A stretch of 64,000 nucleotides of DNA from Paraplanobispora siamensis (GTDB lineage Bacteria > Actinomycetota > Actinomycetes > Streptosporangiales > Streptosporangiaceae), in contig NZ_BOOJ01000047.1 of NCBI RefSeq assembly GCF_016863175.1, positions 124,001-188,000 on the forward strand, in the 5' to 3' direction. The number at the start of each line of letters is the position of its first letter. Position 1 is the stretch's first letter. Both the position numbers and the translations under genes were made by a program. Shown here piece by piece: positions 1-8,271 of the stretch. The notes below the pieces were generated by a model. The model was not told the DNA's origin and searched no databases. It saw only the letters and a list, made by a program, of their open reading frames with translations.

Positions 1-2
1 TC

Positions 3-317
3 GGCCTGCCGCTGCGCCGCAGGAAGGTGCCCAACCAGGGCGTGCAGCGGGTGATCGACCTGTTCGGCCGCCGGACCAGGGTGGGCTTCTACAACACCTT
101 CGCCTCGCACGCGGAGTCGGAGGAGTTCGAGCCCGCGGGGCTGCCGGGGCCGGTCTCCGTCAGCCGCGACCCGGAGACGGGCGAGGTGCACGCGCTGCGC
201 GGGCCCGGATTCGCCTCCATGCAGTTCCACCCGGAGTCGGTGCTCACCTCGGACGGGGTCGGCATCCTGCGCGACGCCCTGCTCTCGGTGCTCGACCGGC
301 TGCCGGTCCCCCAGTGA
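3..317 (+). CDS. PhzE / anthranilate synthase-like protein, C-terminal fragment
   Basis: Partial gene that enters from the left edge; only the last 104 residues are visible. They form the end of a class I glutamine amidotransferase domain: the motif FHPESVLT holds the His and Glu of the Cys-His-Glu triad, and the preceding RVGFYNTFAS stretch is typical of PhzE-type fusions, in which an anthranilate-synthase-like chorismate domain is followed by the amidotransferase. Such enzymes convert chorismate to 2-amino-2-deoxyisochorismate for phenazines or enediyne benzoxazolinates, while true anthranilate synthases make anthranilate. The fragment cannot separate these. A flavin monooxygenase follows 56 bp downstream on the same strand. 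The nucleophile Cys and the chorismate domain lie outside the window. Confidence 0.8.
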   Translation, partial: GLPLRRRKVPNQGVQRVIDLFGRRTRVGFYNTFASHAESEEFEPAGLPGPVSVSRDPETGEVHALRGPGFASMQFHPESVLTSDGVGILRDALLSVLDRLPVPQ

Positions 318-373
318 GCCCGGCCCGGAGAACCCGGTCCCGGAAAAACCCAGTGACGGACAGGAAGGAAGAG

Positions 374-1561
374 ATGGCGACCATACTCATCGCCGGCGGC
401 GGCATCGGAGGCCTCGCCGCCGCCGTCGCCGCCGCGGGGCGGGGGCACCGGGCGGTGGTCCTGGAGCGCCGCGAGGGGTTCACCGAACTCGGCGCGGGCA
501 TCCAGATCGGCCCGAACGGCTTCACCGCCCTGGACCGGCTCGGCGTGGGCCACGAGGTGCGCAGCCTGGCGGTCCACATCGACGAGCTGCGCTTCATGGA
601 CGGCACCACCGGCGAGCGGGTGGCGAGCATGCCGCTCACCGGCCGCTACCGGGCCCGCTTCGGCAACCCGTACGCGGTGGTCCAGCGCGTGGACCTGTAC
701 GGCCCGCTGCTGGCCGCCTGCCGTACCTCCCCGCTGGTCGAGCTGCGCGACCGCAGCCACGTCGCCGACTACCGCCAGGACGCGGCCGGGGTGACCGCGA
801 TCCTCGACGACGGCGGGCGGGTCCGCGGCGACGCGCTGATCGGGGCCGACGGCATCCGCTCGGCGGTGCGCGCCCGGCTCGTCGGCGACGGGGAGCCCCG
901 GGTGTCGGGGCACACCATCTACCGCTCGGTGATCCCGATGGAGCGGGTGCCCGCGGAGCTGCGCTGGAACACCGTGACCCTGTGGGCCGGTCCCGGCTGG
1001 CACTTCGTGCACTATCCGATCGGCGGCGGCCGGTACCTCAACCTGGCGGCCACCCGCGACGACGGCGCCACCCGGGTGGTGACCGGCAGGCCCGCGGCGC
1101 GCGAGCACGTGCTCGGCGAGTTCCCCGGGCTGGGCGAGACCGCCCGGCGCCTGCTGGAGCTGGGCGAGGACTGGCGGGAGTGGGTGCTGTGCGACCGCGA
1201 CCCGGTCGGCGACTGGACCGACGGGCGGGTGGTCCTGCTGGGCGACGCCGCCCACCCCATGCTGCAGTACGCGGCGCAGGGCGCCTGCATGGCGCTGGAG
1301 GACGCGGTGACGCTCGGCGAGCTGCTGGACTGCGGCGCCGGGGAGTTCCCGCAGCGGTTCGAGAAGTACAACGCGGCCCGGCGCGAACGCACCGGCAGGA
1401 CGCAGCTGGTCGCCCGCGCGATGGGCGAGCTGCTCTACCACCCGGCCGGGGACGAGGCCCTGGCCAGGAACCGGATGTTGTCGGCCCTGTCCGACGACGA
1501 CCTGCACGAAAAGGTCTCGTGGCTGCACGGCGCCCGGGACTTCGCCCGGGCCGCGGCCTGA
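374..1561 (+). CDS. FAD-dependent aromatic monooxygenase (salicylate/3-hydroxybenzoate hydroxylase type)
   Basis: A 395-residue single-component flavoprotein hydroxylase. The N-terminal GGGIGG motif (about residues 7-12) binds the ADP part of FAD, GADGIRSAVR near residue 155 is the family DG motif, and GDAAHP near residue 290 contacts the FAD ribityl chain. Such enzymes use NAD(P)H and oxygen to hydroxylate an aromatic acid, with or without decarboxylation. The ATG at 374 is chosen because a strong AGGAAGGAAG ribosome site lies just upstream; an in-frame codon at 314 lacks one. It sits between a PhzE-like gene and an AsnB-like gene, so an anthranilate- or phenazine-type acid is a reasonable substrate. 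PhzS has the same fold, but the substrate cannot be read from sequence. Confidence 0.85.
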   Translation: MATILIAGGGIGGLAAAVAAAGRGHRAVVLERREGFTELGAGIQIGPNGFTALDRLGVGHEVRSLAVHIDELRFMDGTTGERVASMPLTGRYRARFGNPYAVVQRVDLYGPLLAACRTSPLVELRDRSHVADYRQDAAGVTAILDDGGRVRGDALIGADGIRSAVRARLVGDGEPRVSGHTIYRSVIPMERVPAELRWNTVTLWAGPGWHFVHYPIGGGRYLNLAATRDDGATRVVTGRPAAREHVLGEFPGLGETARRLLELGEDWREWVLCDRDPVGDWTDGRVVLLGDAAHPMLQYAAQGACMALEDAVTLGELLDCGAGEFPQRFEKYNAARRERTGRTQLVARAMGELLYHPAGDEALARNRMLSALSDDDLHEKVSWLHGARDFARAAA

Positions 1562-1625
1562 GCCTCGCACCGCCTCGACCCGGGCGCCCGGCCCACCGAA
1601 CACCTATCGAAAGGAACTGTTGGAC

Positions 1626-3473
1626 ATGTGCGGCATCGCTGGATGTGTGAACTACGACGAGGACCTGAGCGGCGCGGGTGACGTGATCTCCGCCATGACC
1701 GCCACCCTGGAGTACCGGGGCCCGGACGCCGGCGGGGTGTGGACCTCGCCCCGCGCGGCCCTGGGGCACCGCAGGCTTGCGATCATCGATCTTGAGGGCG
1801 GGCGGCAGCCGATGGCCGCCGGGAGTGAGACCCTGCCGGTCATGACCTACAACGGCGAGGTCTACAACTACCGGGAGCTGCGTGAGGAACTGATCGGCCT
1901 GGGCCACGAGTTCCGTACGACGAGTGACACCGAGGTCGTGCTGCGCGCCTATCTGGAGTGGGGCGCGGACTTCGCCGAGCGCCTCGACGGCATCTTCGCC
2001 CTGGCGATCTGGGACCCGCGCACCGAGGAGCTGCTGCTGGTCCGCGACCGGATGGGCGTCAAGCCGCTGTACTACTATCCGACGCCCGGCGGCCTGCTGT
2101 TCGGCTCCGAGCCCAAGACGATCCTCGCCCACCCCCGGGCGGAGGCCGTGATCGACGCGGACGGGCTGCGGGAGATCTTCACCATCGTCAAGACGCCGGG
2201 CCACGCGGTCTTCCGCGGCATGTACGAGGTCCGCCCGGCCACCGTCCTGCGCTTCTCCCGCTCGGGGAGCACCGAGACGCGCTACTGGCGGCTGGAGGCG
2301 CGCGAGCACCACGACGACCTCGACACGACGGTGGCCACGGTCCGCCGGCTCCTGGAGGAGATCGTGGAGCGGCAGATGGTCGCCGACGTCACCGTCGGCA
2401 CCCTGCTCTCCGGCGGCCTGGACTCCAGCGCGATCACCGCGCTGGCCGCGCGGGCGATGGCCCGCCGGGGCGCCGACCGGCCGCTGAAGGCCTTCTCGGT
2501 GGACTTCAAGGGCCACGAGTCGCGCTTCAAGGCCAACGTGCAGTGGGAGGACCCCGACACCCCCTTCGCCGTCGAGGTCGCCGAGCACGTGGGCGCCGAG
2601 CACATCATCGTCGAGCTGGACAACGCCGAGATCCTCGACCCGGAGGTGCGGCGCACGGTGCTGCGGGCCCAGGACCTGCCGGTCTCCACCGGCGACATGG
2701 AGTACTCGCTGCTGGTGCTGTGCCGGGCGCTGAAGGAGCGGATGACGGTGGCGCTGTCGGGCGAGGCGGCCGACGAGCTGTTCGGCGGCTACACCTGGTT
2801 CCACGACCGGGACGCCGTCGAGTCGGACACCTTCCCCTGGCACTCCCCGTTCAAGAAGGCCGGCGGCATCGGCGCGCTGCAGTCGATCGGCCTGTGGGAC
2901 CGGCTGGGGCTGGGCGAGTACGTCAAGGACCGCTACGCCGAGGCCCTGGAGGAGGTGCCGCGCCTGCCCGGGGAGAGCGGGCTGGAGGCGCGCATGCGCG
3001 AGCTGACCTACCTCAACCTCACCCGCTGGGAGAACTTCCTGCTGGACCGCAAGGACCGCATCAGCATGGCCGCGAGCCTGGAGGTGCGGGTCCCCTTCAC
3101 CGACCACCGGCTGGTCGAGTACGTCTACAACACGCCCTGGGCGATGAAGACCTTCGACGGCCGCGAGAAGAGCCTGCTGCGCGCCGCCATGCGGGGCGTG
3201 CTGCCCGACTCGGTCCTGGACCGCAAGAAGAACCCCTACCCCTCCACCCAGGACGAGAAGTACGAAGCGGCGCTGCGCGAGAAGCTGGAGGCCATCCTGG
3301 CCGGCGACAGCCCGGTGCTCAAGCTGGCCTCGGAGCCGGAGATCCGCACGCTGCTCGACGCGCCGGCCGGCTCCTACGCCATGGGCGGCCCGTGGAGCGC
3401 CCGCGCCGTCATCGAGCGGCTGATCGAGTTCGACACCTGGGTCACCGCCTACGGCGTGCGCGTGGAGCTGTGA
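1626..3473 (+). CDS. asnB: Glutamine-hydrolysing asparagine synthetase-like amidotransferase (AsnB/PhzH type)
   Basis: 615 residues with the full two-domain layout. The class II glutaminase domain begins MCGIAG, so Cys2 becomes the N-terminal nucleophile; this fixes the start at 1626 rather than the TTG at 1620. The synthetase domain carries the ATP PP-loop LLSGGLDSS around residue 262. It converts a carboxylate to an amide using glutamine and ATP. PhzH, which turns phenazine-1-carboxylate into its carboxamide, belongs to this family, and the neighbours (PhzE-like protein, flavin monooxygenase) suggest a pathway role here rather than asparagine supply. That is inference, and ordinary AsnB remains possible. 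It is the last gene before a strong terminator. Confidence 0.85.
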   Translation: MCGIAGCVNYDEDLSGAGDVISAMTATLEYRGPDAGGVWTSPRAALGHRRLAIIDLEGGRQPMAAGSETLPVMTYNGEVYNYRELREELIGLGHEFRTTSDTEVVLRAYLEWGADFAERLDGIFALAIWDPRTEELLLVRDRMGVKPLYYYPTPGGLLFGSEPKTILAHPRAEAVIDADGLREIFTIVKTPGHAVFRGMYEVRPATVLRFSRSGSTETRYWRLEAREHHDDLDTTVATVRRLLEEIVERQMVADVTVGTLLSGGLDSSAITALAARAMARRGADRPLKAFSVDFKGHESRFKANVQWEDPDTPFAVEVAEHVGAEHIIVELDNAEILDPEVRRTVLRAQDLPVSTGDMEYSLLVLCRALKERMTVALSGEAADELFGGYTWFHDRDAVESDTFPWHSPFKKAGGIGALQSIGLWDRLGLGEYVKDRYAEALEEVPRLPGESGLEARMRELTYLNLTRWENFLLDRKDRISMAASLEVRVPFTDHRLVEYVYNTPWAMKTFDGREKSLLRAAMRGVLPDSVLDRKKNPYPSTQDEKYEAALREKLEAILAGDSPVLKLASEPEIRTLLDAPAGSYAMGGPWSARAVIERLIEFDTWVTAYGVRVEL

Positions 3474-3503
3474 GGGACGGCGGGCCCCGGCCGGACGCGC
3501 CGG

Positions 3504-3563
3504 ACGCGGGAAAGGGCGGGAGGACGGTCCCGGTGAGGACCGCTCTCCCGCCCTTTCCCGCGT
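3504..3563. terminator. Bidirectional intrinsic terminator
   Basis: Perfect 19-bp inverted repeat (arms 3504-3522 and 3545-3563) around a 22-base loop that itself holds a 5-bp GGTCC/GGACC stem. It fills the gap between the convergent AsnB-like gene and the BBE-type oxidoreductase, ending both transcripts. Confidence 0.85.
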
Positions 3564-3565
3564 GC

Positions 3566-4927
3566 TCAGCGGGCGCCGGGAGGCGCCGGGGGGATGTTGT
3601 AGTTGAGGTGGAAGAAGTTGTCCGGGTCGTAGGCCCGCTTCACCTCGCGCAGCCGCGCGTAGTCGCCGGGGGCGTAGGCGCTCTCGGCCCCGGCCGGGTC
3701 GTGCAGGAAGTTCAGGAACGCGCGCCCGGCCGCGTACGGCCGCAGCACCCTGTCCACCTGCGGCACCCACGCGTCGAGGATGGCGGTGAAGCGCGCCGTG
3801 CGGTGGCCCACGGGACCGGCCTGCGGCCCCGGCCGGCCCATCGCGCCGCCCCAGTGGCGGATCTCCACCGCCGAGACCGGGGAGCCGGGCCGCCCGGCCT
3901 CGGTCACCAGGACGTCGATCACCGGGTCGGGCAGCGTGTCGAGCGGGTTAACGTGGGCGGGCCCGGTGCCGCCCATATCGATGCCCCCGAAGGGCGCCAC
4001 CCTGAACGTCTCCAGCAGCGCCGGGCCGGCCGCCCGCCACAGCGGGTCGAGCAGCTGCCGCGCCCGCTCCGGCTCCCCGGTGAACATGGCCTGGATCGCC
4101 AGCACCCGCCTGCCCCGCAGCGAGGCGGGCAGCTGCGGGTCGTAGGGGGCCCTGGTCAGCAGGACGGCGGTGCTCAGCTCGTCGGGCGCGCCGTCGGTCC
4201 AGTCGCGATAGCGGGCGAGCACCTCGGCCGCCCGCTCGGCCGCGAAGTAGGCGGCGCCGGCGTAGACCCGGGCCACCGGATAGAGCCGGAACTCCAGCGA
4301 GGTCACCACGCCGAAGTTGCCGCCGCCGCCGCGCATCGCCCAGAACAGGTCGGGATGCCGGTCGGCGCCGGCGGTCAGCAGCCGCCCGTCGGCGGTGACG
4401 ACCTCGGCGTGGAGCACGCTGTCGGCGGCGAAGCCGTACTGCCGCGACAGCCAGCCCACGCCGCCGCCCAGCGTGTAACCCGCCACGCCCACCGTCTGGT
4501 GCGAGCCCGCCAGCGGCGCGAGGCCGAACGGCTCCGCGGCGGCGATCACCTGCTCCCAGGTGGCGCCGCACCCGACGTGGGCCACCCTCCGGTCGGGATC
4601 GACCAGGACGGTGGCCATCTTCGCGGTCTTCAGCAGCAGGCCCCCGTCGGAGGCGGCGTGCGTGCCGTGGCCGGTGCCCTGGACGGCGAAGGGCAGGCCG
4701 TGCTCGCGCGCCGCGGTGACGGCGGCCTGCACGTCCGCGGCCCCCGACGCCATCGCGACGAGCGCCGGGCGCGGGTCGCTGCCGGAATAGGGCGCCTGCC
4801 GTTCCCTGTCGTAGGCGGCCTCGCCGGGCAGGTGCACGGGTCCGCCGAACTCGCGGCGCAGACGCTCGGCCGCCTCTGGCCCGGCACCGGGCTCGGGGTA
4901 CGGTCGTCGCTGGACGTGGCGGCTCAT
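3566..4927 (-). CDS. BBE-like FAD-linked oxidoreductase (PCMH-type)
   Basis: 453 residues. An N-terminal PCMH FAD-binding domain (about 45-225) is followed by a substrate domain and the BBE C-terminal motif YDPDNFFHLNYN. The His in QGTGHGTH (His87) is the expected covalent 8-alpha FAD attachment site. The second Cys anchor of bicovalent members is absent: the matching segment reads GSHQTVGVAGYTLGGG. These enzymes oxidise alcohols, sugars or amines, or close rings during secondary metabolism. No Tat signal is seen, so it is probably cytosolic. A clear AGGAGAAAGGG ribosome site supports the start at 4927. A terminator between it and the upstream hydrolase suggests separate transcription. Substrate unknown. 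Confidence 0.85.
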   Translation of the reverse strand: MSRHVQRRPYPEPGAGPEAAERLRREFGGPVHLPGEAAYDRERQAPYSGSDPRPALVAMASGAADVQAAVTAAREHGLPFAVQGTGHGTHAASDGGLLLKTAKMATVLVDPDRRVAHVGCGATWEQVIAAAEPFGLAPLAGSHQTVGVAGYTLGGGVGWLSRQYGFAADSVLHAEVVTADGRLLTAGADRHPDLFWAMRGGGGNFGVVTSLEFRLYPVARVYAGAAYFAAERAAEVLARYRDWTDGAPDELSTAVLLTRAPYDPQLPASLRGRRVLAIQAMFTGEPERARQLLDPLWRAAGPALLETFRVAPFGGIDMGGTGPAHVNPLDTLPDPVIDVLVTEAGRPGSPVSAVEIRHWGGAMGRPGPQAGPVGHRTARFTAILDAWVPQVDRVLRPYAAGRAFLNFLHDPAGAESAYAPGDYARLREVKRAYDPDNFFHLNYNIPPAPPGAR

Positions 4928-4957
4928 AATCAGGCCCTTTCTCCTGTCAGAGATGTT

Positions 4958-4986
4958 CCCGCGCCGGGTCTCCTACCCGGCGCGGG
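4958..4986 (-). terminator. Intrinsic terminator after the exported hydrolase gene
   Basis: Perfect 12-bp GC-rich stem (CCCGCGCCGGGT and its complement) with a 5-base loop CTCCT. It lies 46 bp beyond the hydrolase stop codon and before the BBE-type gene. Confidence 0.7.
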
Positions 4987-5032
4987 ATCCTTGGCGTCGT
5001 GCGTTTGCGTCGTGCGTGCCGTACGGCCGGCC

Positions 5033-6088
5033 TCAGGGAGCGCAGCCGGCGAGCTCCGGCGCGGGCGTCGCGGTCCCGGGGCCGAAGAAGAGCTTCGAGC
5101 AGGCCACCAGGAAGGCCGGGTTCTCCTCGGGGACGAAGTGCCCGGACTCGGGCGCGACGGCGGTGCGCACGTCGTCGGCGACCTGGCGGAAGGAGTCCGC
5201 GACGCCGGGCCCGAAGGAGTACTGCCCGCCGATGCCCAGGACCGGCATGGCCAGCCGCCTGGCGGCGTTGGCCTTGTTGTCGGCCGCGTCCGCGGTCAGG
5301 GCCCGGTAGTACTCGTAACCAGCCGTACGGCGGGCCGGGTCGGCGTAGGCCCGGTAGAAGGCCTCACGGTCGACGGCGTCCTTGCGGTAACTGAAGTCGA
5401 AGATCATCCCGAGGTAGGTCGGGACCTCGTCGTTGTCCATGATCTTCTCGGGGATCGGCGCGGGCGAGGAGTTGAAGCGGAAGTGCCAGCTCAGGCCGTA
5501 CAGGTCCTCCAGGCCGAAGCCGGGCAGCGGCGACTCGATCATGGCCAGCCGGGTCACCTCGGACGGGAAGTCGCGGGCGTAGGGGTAGGCGACCAGGACG
5601 CCGAGGTCATGGCCGATGATCTTCACCTGCCGGAAGCCCAGCTTGTTGGCGGCCTGGCGGATCCGCTGGGCCGTGGTGACCTTGTCGTAGCCCCCGGCGG
5701 GGATGCCGGAGGTGCCCAGGCCGGGCAGGTCCATCGCGATGACGGTGTGGTCGCGGGCCAGCTCCGGCATCACCGGGCGCCACATCTCCCAGGTCTGCGG
5801 CCAGCCGTGCAACAGCAGCAGGGCCGGGCCCGAGCCGCCGCGGACGTAGTGGACGGTGCCGCCGTCGACGGCGACCCTGCCGTGGCTGAACCCGGGCGGC
5901 GGAGCCGTCGTCCCGTCCGCGACGGCCGTACCGTCGGGGCCCGCCGTACCGGAACCTCGCGAGTCGGCGCTGGCGGTGGTGGTGAGCGAGGCCGTCAGGA
6001 TGAGGGCCAGCGCGCCGGCGGCCAGGCGCGCGAGTTTCGCGGCCCTCGTCATCCTGGGTGCCCGCTCGGGTGTTGCGTCCAGCGGCAT
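5033..6088 (-). CDS. Exported alpha/beta hydrolase, epoxide hydrolase type
   Basis: 351 residues. The N-terminus has basic residues and a hydrophobic run ending TASA (about residues 13-41), a likely signal peptide. The alpha/beta hydrolase core shows the epoxide-hydrolase signatures: oxyanion motif HGWP (94-97), nucleophile Asp161 in GHDLG and catalytic His317 in ESGHF. An Asp nucleophile indicates epoxide or haloalkane chemistry rather than ester hydrolysis. The ATG at 6088 has a GGAAGGAAG ribosome site; an earlier in-frame codon at 6175 does not. Enediyne clusters such as C-1027 use an epoxide hydrolase (SgcF) to make the core diol, but those act in the cytosol, so the signal peptide argues for a different or detoxifying role. 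Confidence 0.8.
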   Translation of the reverse strand: MPLDATPERAPRMTRAAKLARLAAGALALILTASLTTTASADSRGSGTAGPDGTAVADGTTAPPPGFSHGRVAVDGGTVHYVRGGSGPALLLLHGWPQTWEMWRPVMPELARDHTVIAMDLPGLGTSGIPAGGYDKVTTAQRIRQAANKLGFRQVKIIGHDLGVLVAYPYARDFPSEVTRLAMIESPLPGFGLEDLYGLSWHFRFNSSPAPIPEKIMDNDEVPTYLGMIFDFSYRKDAVDREAFYRAYADPARRTAGYEYYRALTADAADNKANAARRLAMPVLGIGGQYSFGPGVADSFRQVADDVRTAVAPESGHFVPEENPAFLVACSKLFFGPGTATPAPELAGCAP

Positions 6089-6370
6089 GTGCGGCTTCCT
6101 TCCGATCGCCGGGAAATTCACGGTGGTGCGATCGTCAGACTGCTTCCGCTGGATTGCGATCCACATCTTCCTCATTGCGCAATCACACGACGAGGGCCCG
6201 CTGACCGGGACGCGCCGCGCAGGTCAGCACGATGGAAGAAAACGCTGCCGGGTCCGTCATGAAAATGGGCCGTGGCCAGAGATTCTGCCGCCGGGCTCCG
6301 GGGGGCGGGGCGATCGGATTCCGCGACCGGGGACGGCTTCGCCGACGACCCCGAGGAATGAGGTTCCCCC

Positions 6371-6934
6371 ATGGCGACCGGAGCGGTTTCCCTAGGACAG
6401 TCCCCCGGCCGGTTGACCGGGCTCAACACCCGGCACCACCGGCTGGCGCTCAACGTCTATCTTCTGATCGTCGTGGCCCACTGGGCCGAACACCTCGCCC
6501 AGGCCGTCCAGGTCTACGTCCTGGGCTGGCCGCTGCCCCAGGCGCGGGGCGTCCTGGGCGTGCCCTTCCCGTGGCTCGTCACCTCCGAGTGGATGCACTA
6601 CGGCTACGCGCTCCTGATGCTGGTCGGCCTGATCATGCTGCGGCCCGGTTTCACCGGCCGGGCCCGCACCTGGTGGAACATCTCACTCGGCATCCAGATC
6701 TGGCACCACCTCGAGCACCTGCTGCTGCTCGTCCAGGCGCTGGCCGGCGCCAACCTGCTGGGGCGCCCGGCCCCGACGAGCCTCATCCAGCTCCTCGTGC
6801 CGCGCATGGAGCTGCACCTGTTCTACAACGCGCTCGTCTTCGCGCCCATGGTGGTCGCGATGATCCTGCACCGACGGCCCCGTCCCGCCGAGCGCGCCCT
6901 CATGCGGTGCAACTGCGCGGCCGCCCCCGCATGA
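6371..6934 (+). CDS. Polytopic membrane protein with HxxEH motifs, unknown function
   Basis: 187 residues with about four to five hydrophobic segments (roughly 28-45, 70-90, 105-125, 140-165). Not recognised as a characterised family. Within or beside predicted helices it carries HWAEHLAQ, WHHLEHLL and MELHLFYN, a spacing of His and Glu that recalls membrane diiron or haem sites, although no known signature is matched exactly. The ATG at 6371 follows a GAGGAATGAGG stretch. Its stop overlaps the start of the next gene by ATGA, so the two are translated together and may form a complex. It is divergent from the exported epoxide-hydrolase-like gene. Confidence 0.75.
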   Translation: MATGAVSLGQSPGRLTGLNTRHHRLALNVYLLIVVAHWAEHLAQAVQVYVLGWPLPQARGVLGVPFPWLVTSEWMHYGYALLMLVGLIMLRPGFTGRARTWWNISLGIQIWHHLEHLLLLVQALAGANLLGRPAPTSLIQLLVPRMELHLFYNALVFAPMVVAMILHRRPRPAERALMRCNCAAAPA

Positions 6935-7410
6935 CGGCGGCCGACCACGGGCCCGCCGCACGGCGGTCCCCCGCCTTCGGCGCGGCCCTGACCCTCCTGG
7001 CCGCCTTCCTGCTCCTGCTGGCCGTGCCGAACGTCGGCACGGCCGTGCGCGCCGCGCGCGCCGACGGGATCGGGGGCTGGTTCACCCCGGAGCGGCTGGA
7101 CTGCGTGCAGCACCCCGGGCACGAGTCCTGCGTCTGGACGGGGGACTTCCTGTCCGGCGACGGCACGGTCCGCAGGACGGGCATCGAGATGTACGGCAGC
7201 GACCGGTACTCCCACCGGGCCGGAGAGCGGGCCAGGGCCGTGGACATCGACCACCCCAGCCGGGTCTACGGCCCCGGCGGCTCGAACGAGTGGGTGTTCA
7301 CCGCCCTGATGCTCCTGGCCGGCGTGGGGATCCCGGTGTTCGTGTACGGCCGGCCGCTGCGCCGGTTCCTGGGCTCCGGCACCCGGCAGGAGGCCCGGTC
7401 CCGGTCGTGA
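6931..7410 (+). CDS. Small membrane protein with an extracytoplasmic loop, unknown function
   Basis: 159 residues with a transmembrane helix near 15-38, a loop of about 85 residues and a second helix near 123-143, followed by a basic tail. The loop contains a Cys pair (CVQHPGHESC) that could form a disulfide outside the cell. No catalytic motif is recognised. The start codon overlaps the stop of the His-rich membrane protein in an ATGA, so coupled translation and a shared function are likely. Confidence 0.7.
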   Translation: MTAADHGPAARRSPAFGAALTLLAAFLLLLAVPNVGTAVRAARADGIGGWFTPERLDCVQHPGHESCVWTGDFLSGDGTVRRTGIEMYGSDRYSHRAGERARAVDIDHPSRVYGPGGSNEWVFTALMLLAGVGIPVFVYGRPLRRFLGSGTRQEARSRS

Positions 7411-7423
7411 GACGACGTGTCCG

Positions 7424-7462
7424 GTCATGAGGCCGGGTCATGAGACCGGGTCATGAGGCCGG
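7424..7462. repeat. Three 13-bp tandem repeats
   Basis: Three head-to-tail copies of GTCATGAGGCCGG (the middle one has one change). They span the end of the convergent hydrolase gene; each copy brings a TCA stop complement, and the hydrolase stop lies in the third copy. Confidence 0.8.
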
Positions 7463-8176
7463 GTCGGCGACGTCGGCCAGGAGCGCCGACAGCCTGCCCG
7501 GGGCCGAGACCATCGGCCAGTGCCCCGTGTCCAGCGTTCGGAAGTCCCAGCCCGGCACGGCCCGCATGGCCGAGACGTCGGCGGAGACGCTGCCGTCGAA
7601 GTGCTCCTTCGAGCAGACGACGTACGTGGCCCGCTGCCGGGCCAGCGGACGGGTCAGCACGGCGGGCTCGGCGATCGTACGCCCGGGGTGGTCCACGAAC
7701 CGCTCGGTGAGCCACAGGGCCTGCCGGCGGGTCAGGCCCTGTCCGTCGGCGACCACGGTCGCGTCGGGGGCCGGCCAGCGGCCCCGGTTGCCGGCGATGA
7801 GCCGCAGTTCCGCGGCGCGCTGGCGCTCGGGGAAGGCGTGCAGCATGGACTTGCCGTCGTGCGGCAGGAACGCCTCGACGAACACCGTGTGCGCCACCCG
7901 GTCACGGGCCCGGTCGGCCACCTGGCCGGCCACCAGCCCCGAGTAGCTGTGCCCCACGACGACGACGTCGCGCAGGTCCTCCTTCTCCAGGATCTCCAGG
8001 ACCTCGGCGACGTGGGTCTCCAGACCGACCTCGGAGACGTCGGCGTCGTCGGCGCCCAGGCCCCGGAGGGTGACGGCGCGCACGAGGTGCCCGCGCCGGC
8101 GCAGACGCCGGGCGACCGGCTCCCAGACCCAGGCTCCCATCCAGGGGCCCGGGATCAGAACGAATGTCTTCTTCAT
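7451..8176 (-). CDS. Alpha/beta hydrolase, salicylate-esterase-like
   Basis: 241 residues, cytosolic, compact alpha/beta hydrolase. It begins FVLIPGPWMGAWVW (the HG-type oxyanion strand), has the nucleophile elbow GHSYSG (Ser near residue 97), and a C-terminal DTGHWPM with the catalytic His. This pattern resembles the plant SABP2/methyl-esterase-like group and many small bacterial esterases. Substrate unknown. It is convergent with the membrane-protein pair and has no close partner upstream. The ATG at 8176 follows a GGGAGAGGAGGTTGACC ribosome site. Confidence 0.8.
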   Translation of the reverse strand: MKKTFVLIPGPWMGAWVWEPVARRLRRRGHLVRAVTLRGLGADDADVSEVGLETHVAEVLEILEKEDLRDVVVVGHSYSGLVAGQVADRARDRVAHTVFVEAFLPHDGKSMLHAFPERQRAAELRLIAGNRGRWPAPDATVVADGQGLTRRQALWLTERFVDHPGRTIAEPAVLTRPLARQRATYVVCSKEHFDGSVSADVSAMRAVPGWDFRTLDTGHWPMVSAPGRLSALLADVADPAS

Positions 8177-8271
8177 CGAAGGTCAACCTCCTCTCCCTGT
8201 TCCGGGAGAGGCCCGGCGGGCGCGATCGCTACAGTCAATTCACCAGCGCGCGCCGGGCCTCGTCAACGTCA

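Noticed and set aside
1958-6262. A very long + strand open frame of about 1434 codons
   Set aside because: It lies across the AsnB-like, BBE-type and hydrolase genes in a different frame; Arg/Gly/Pro-rich composition without any family signature marks it as a high-GC shadow.
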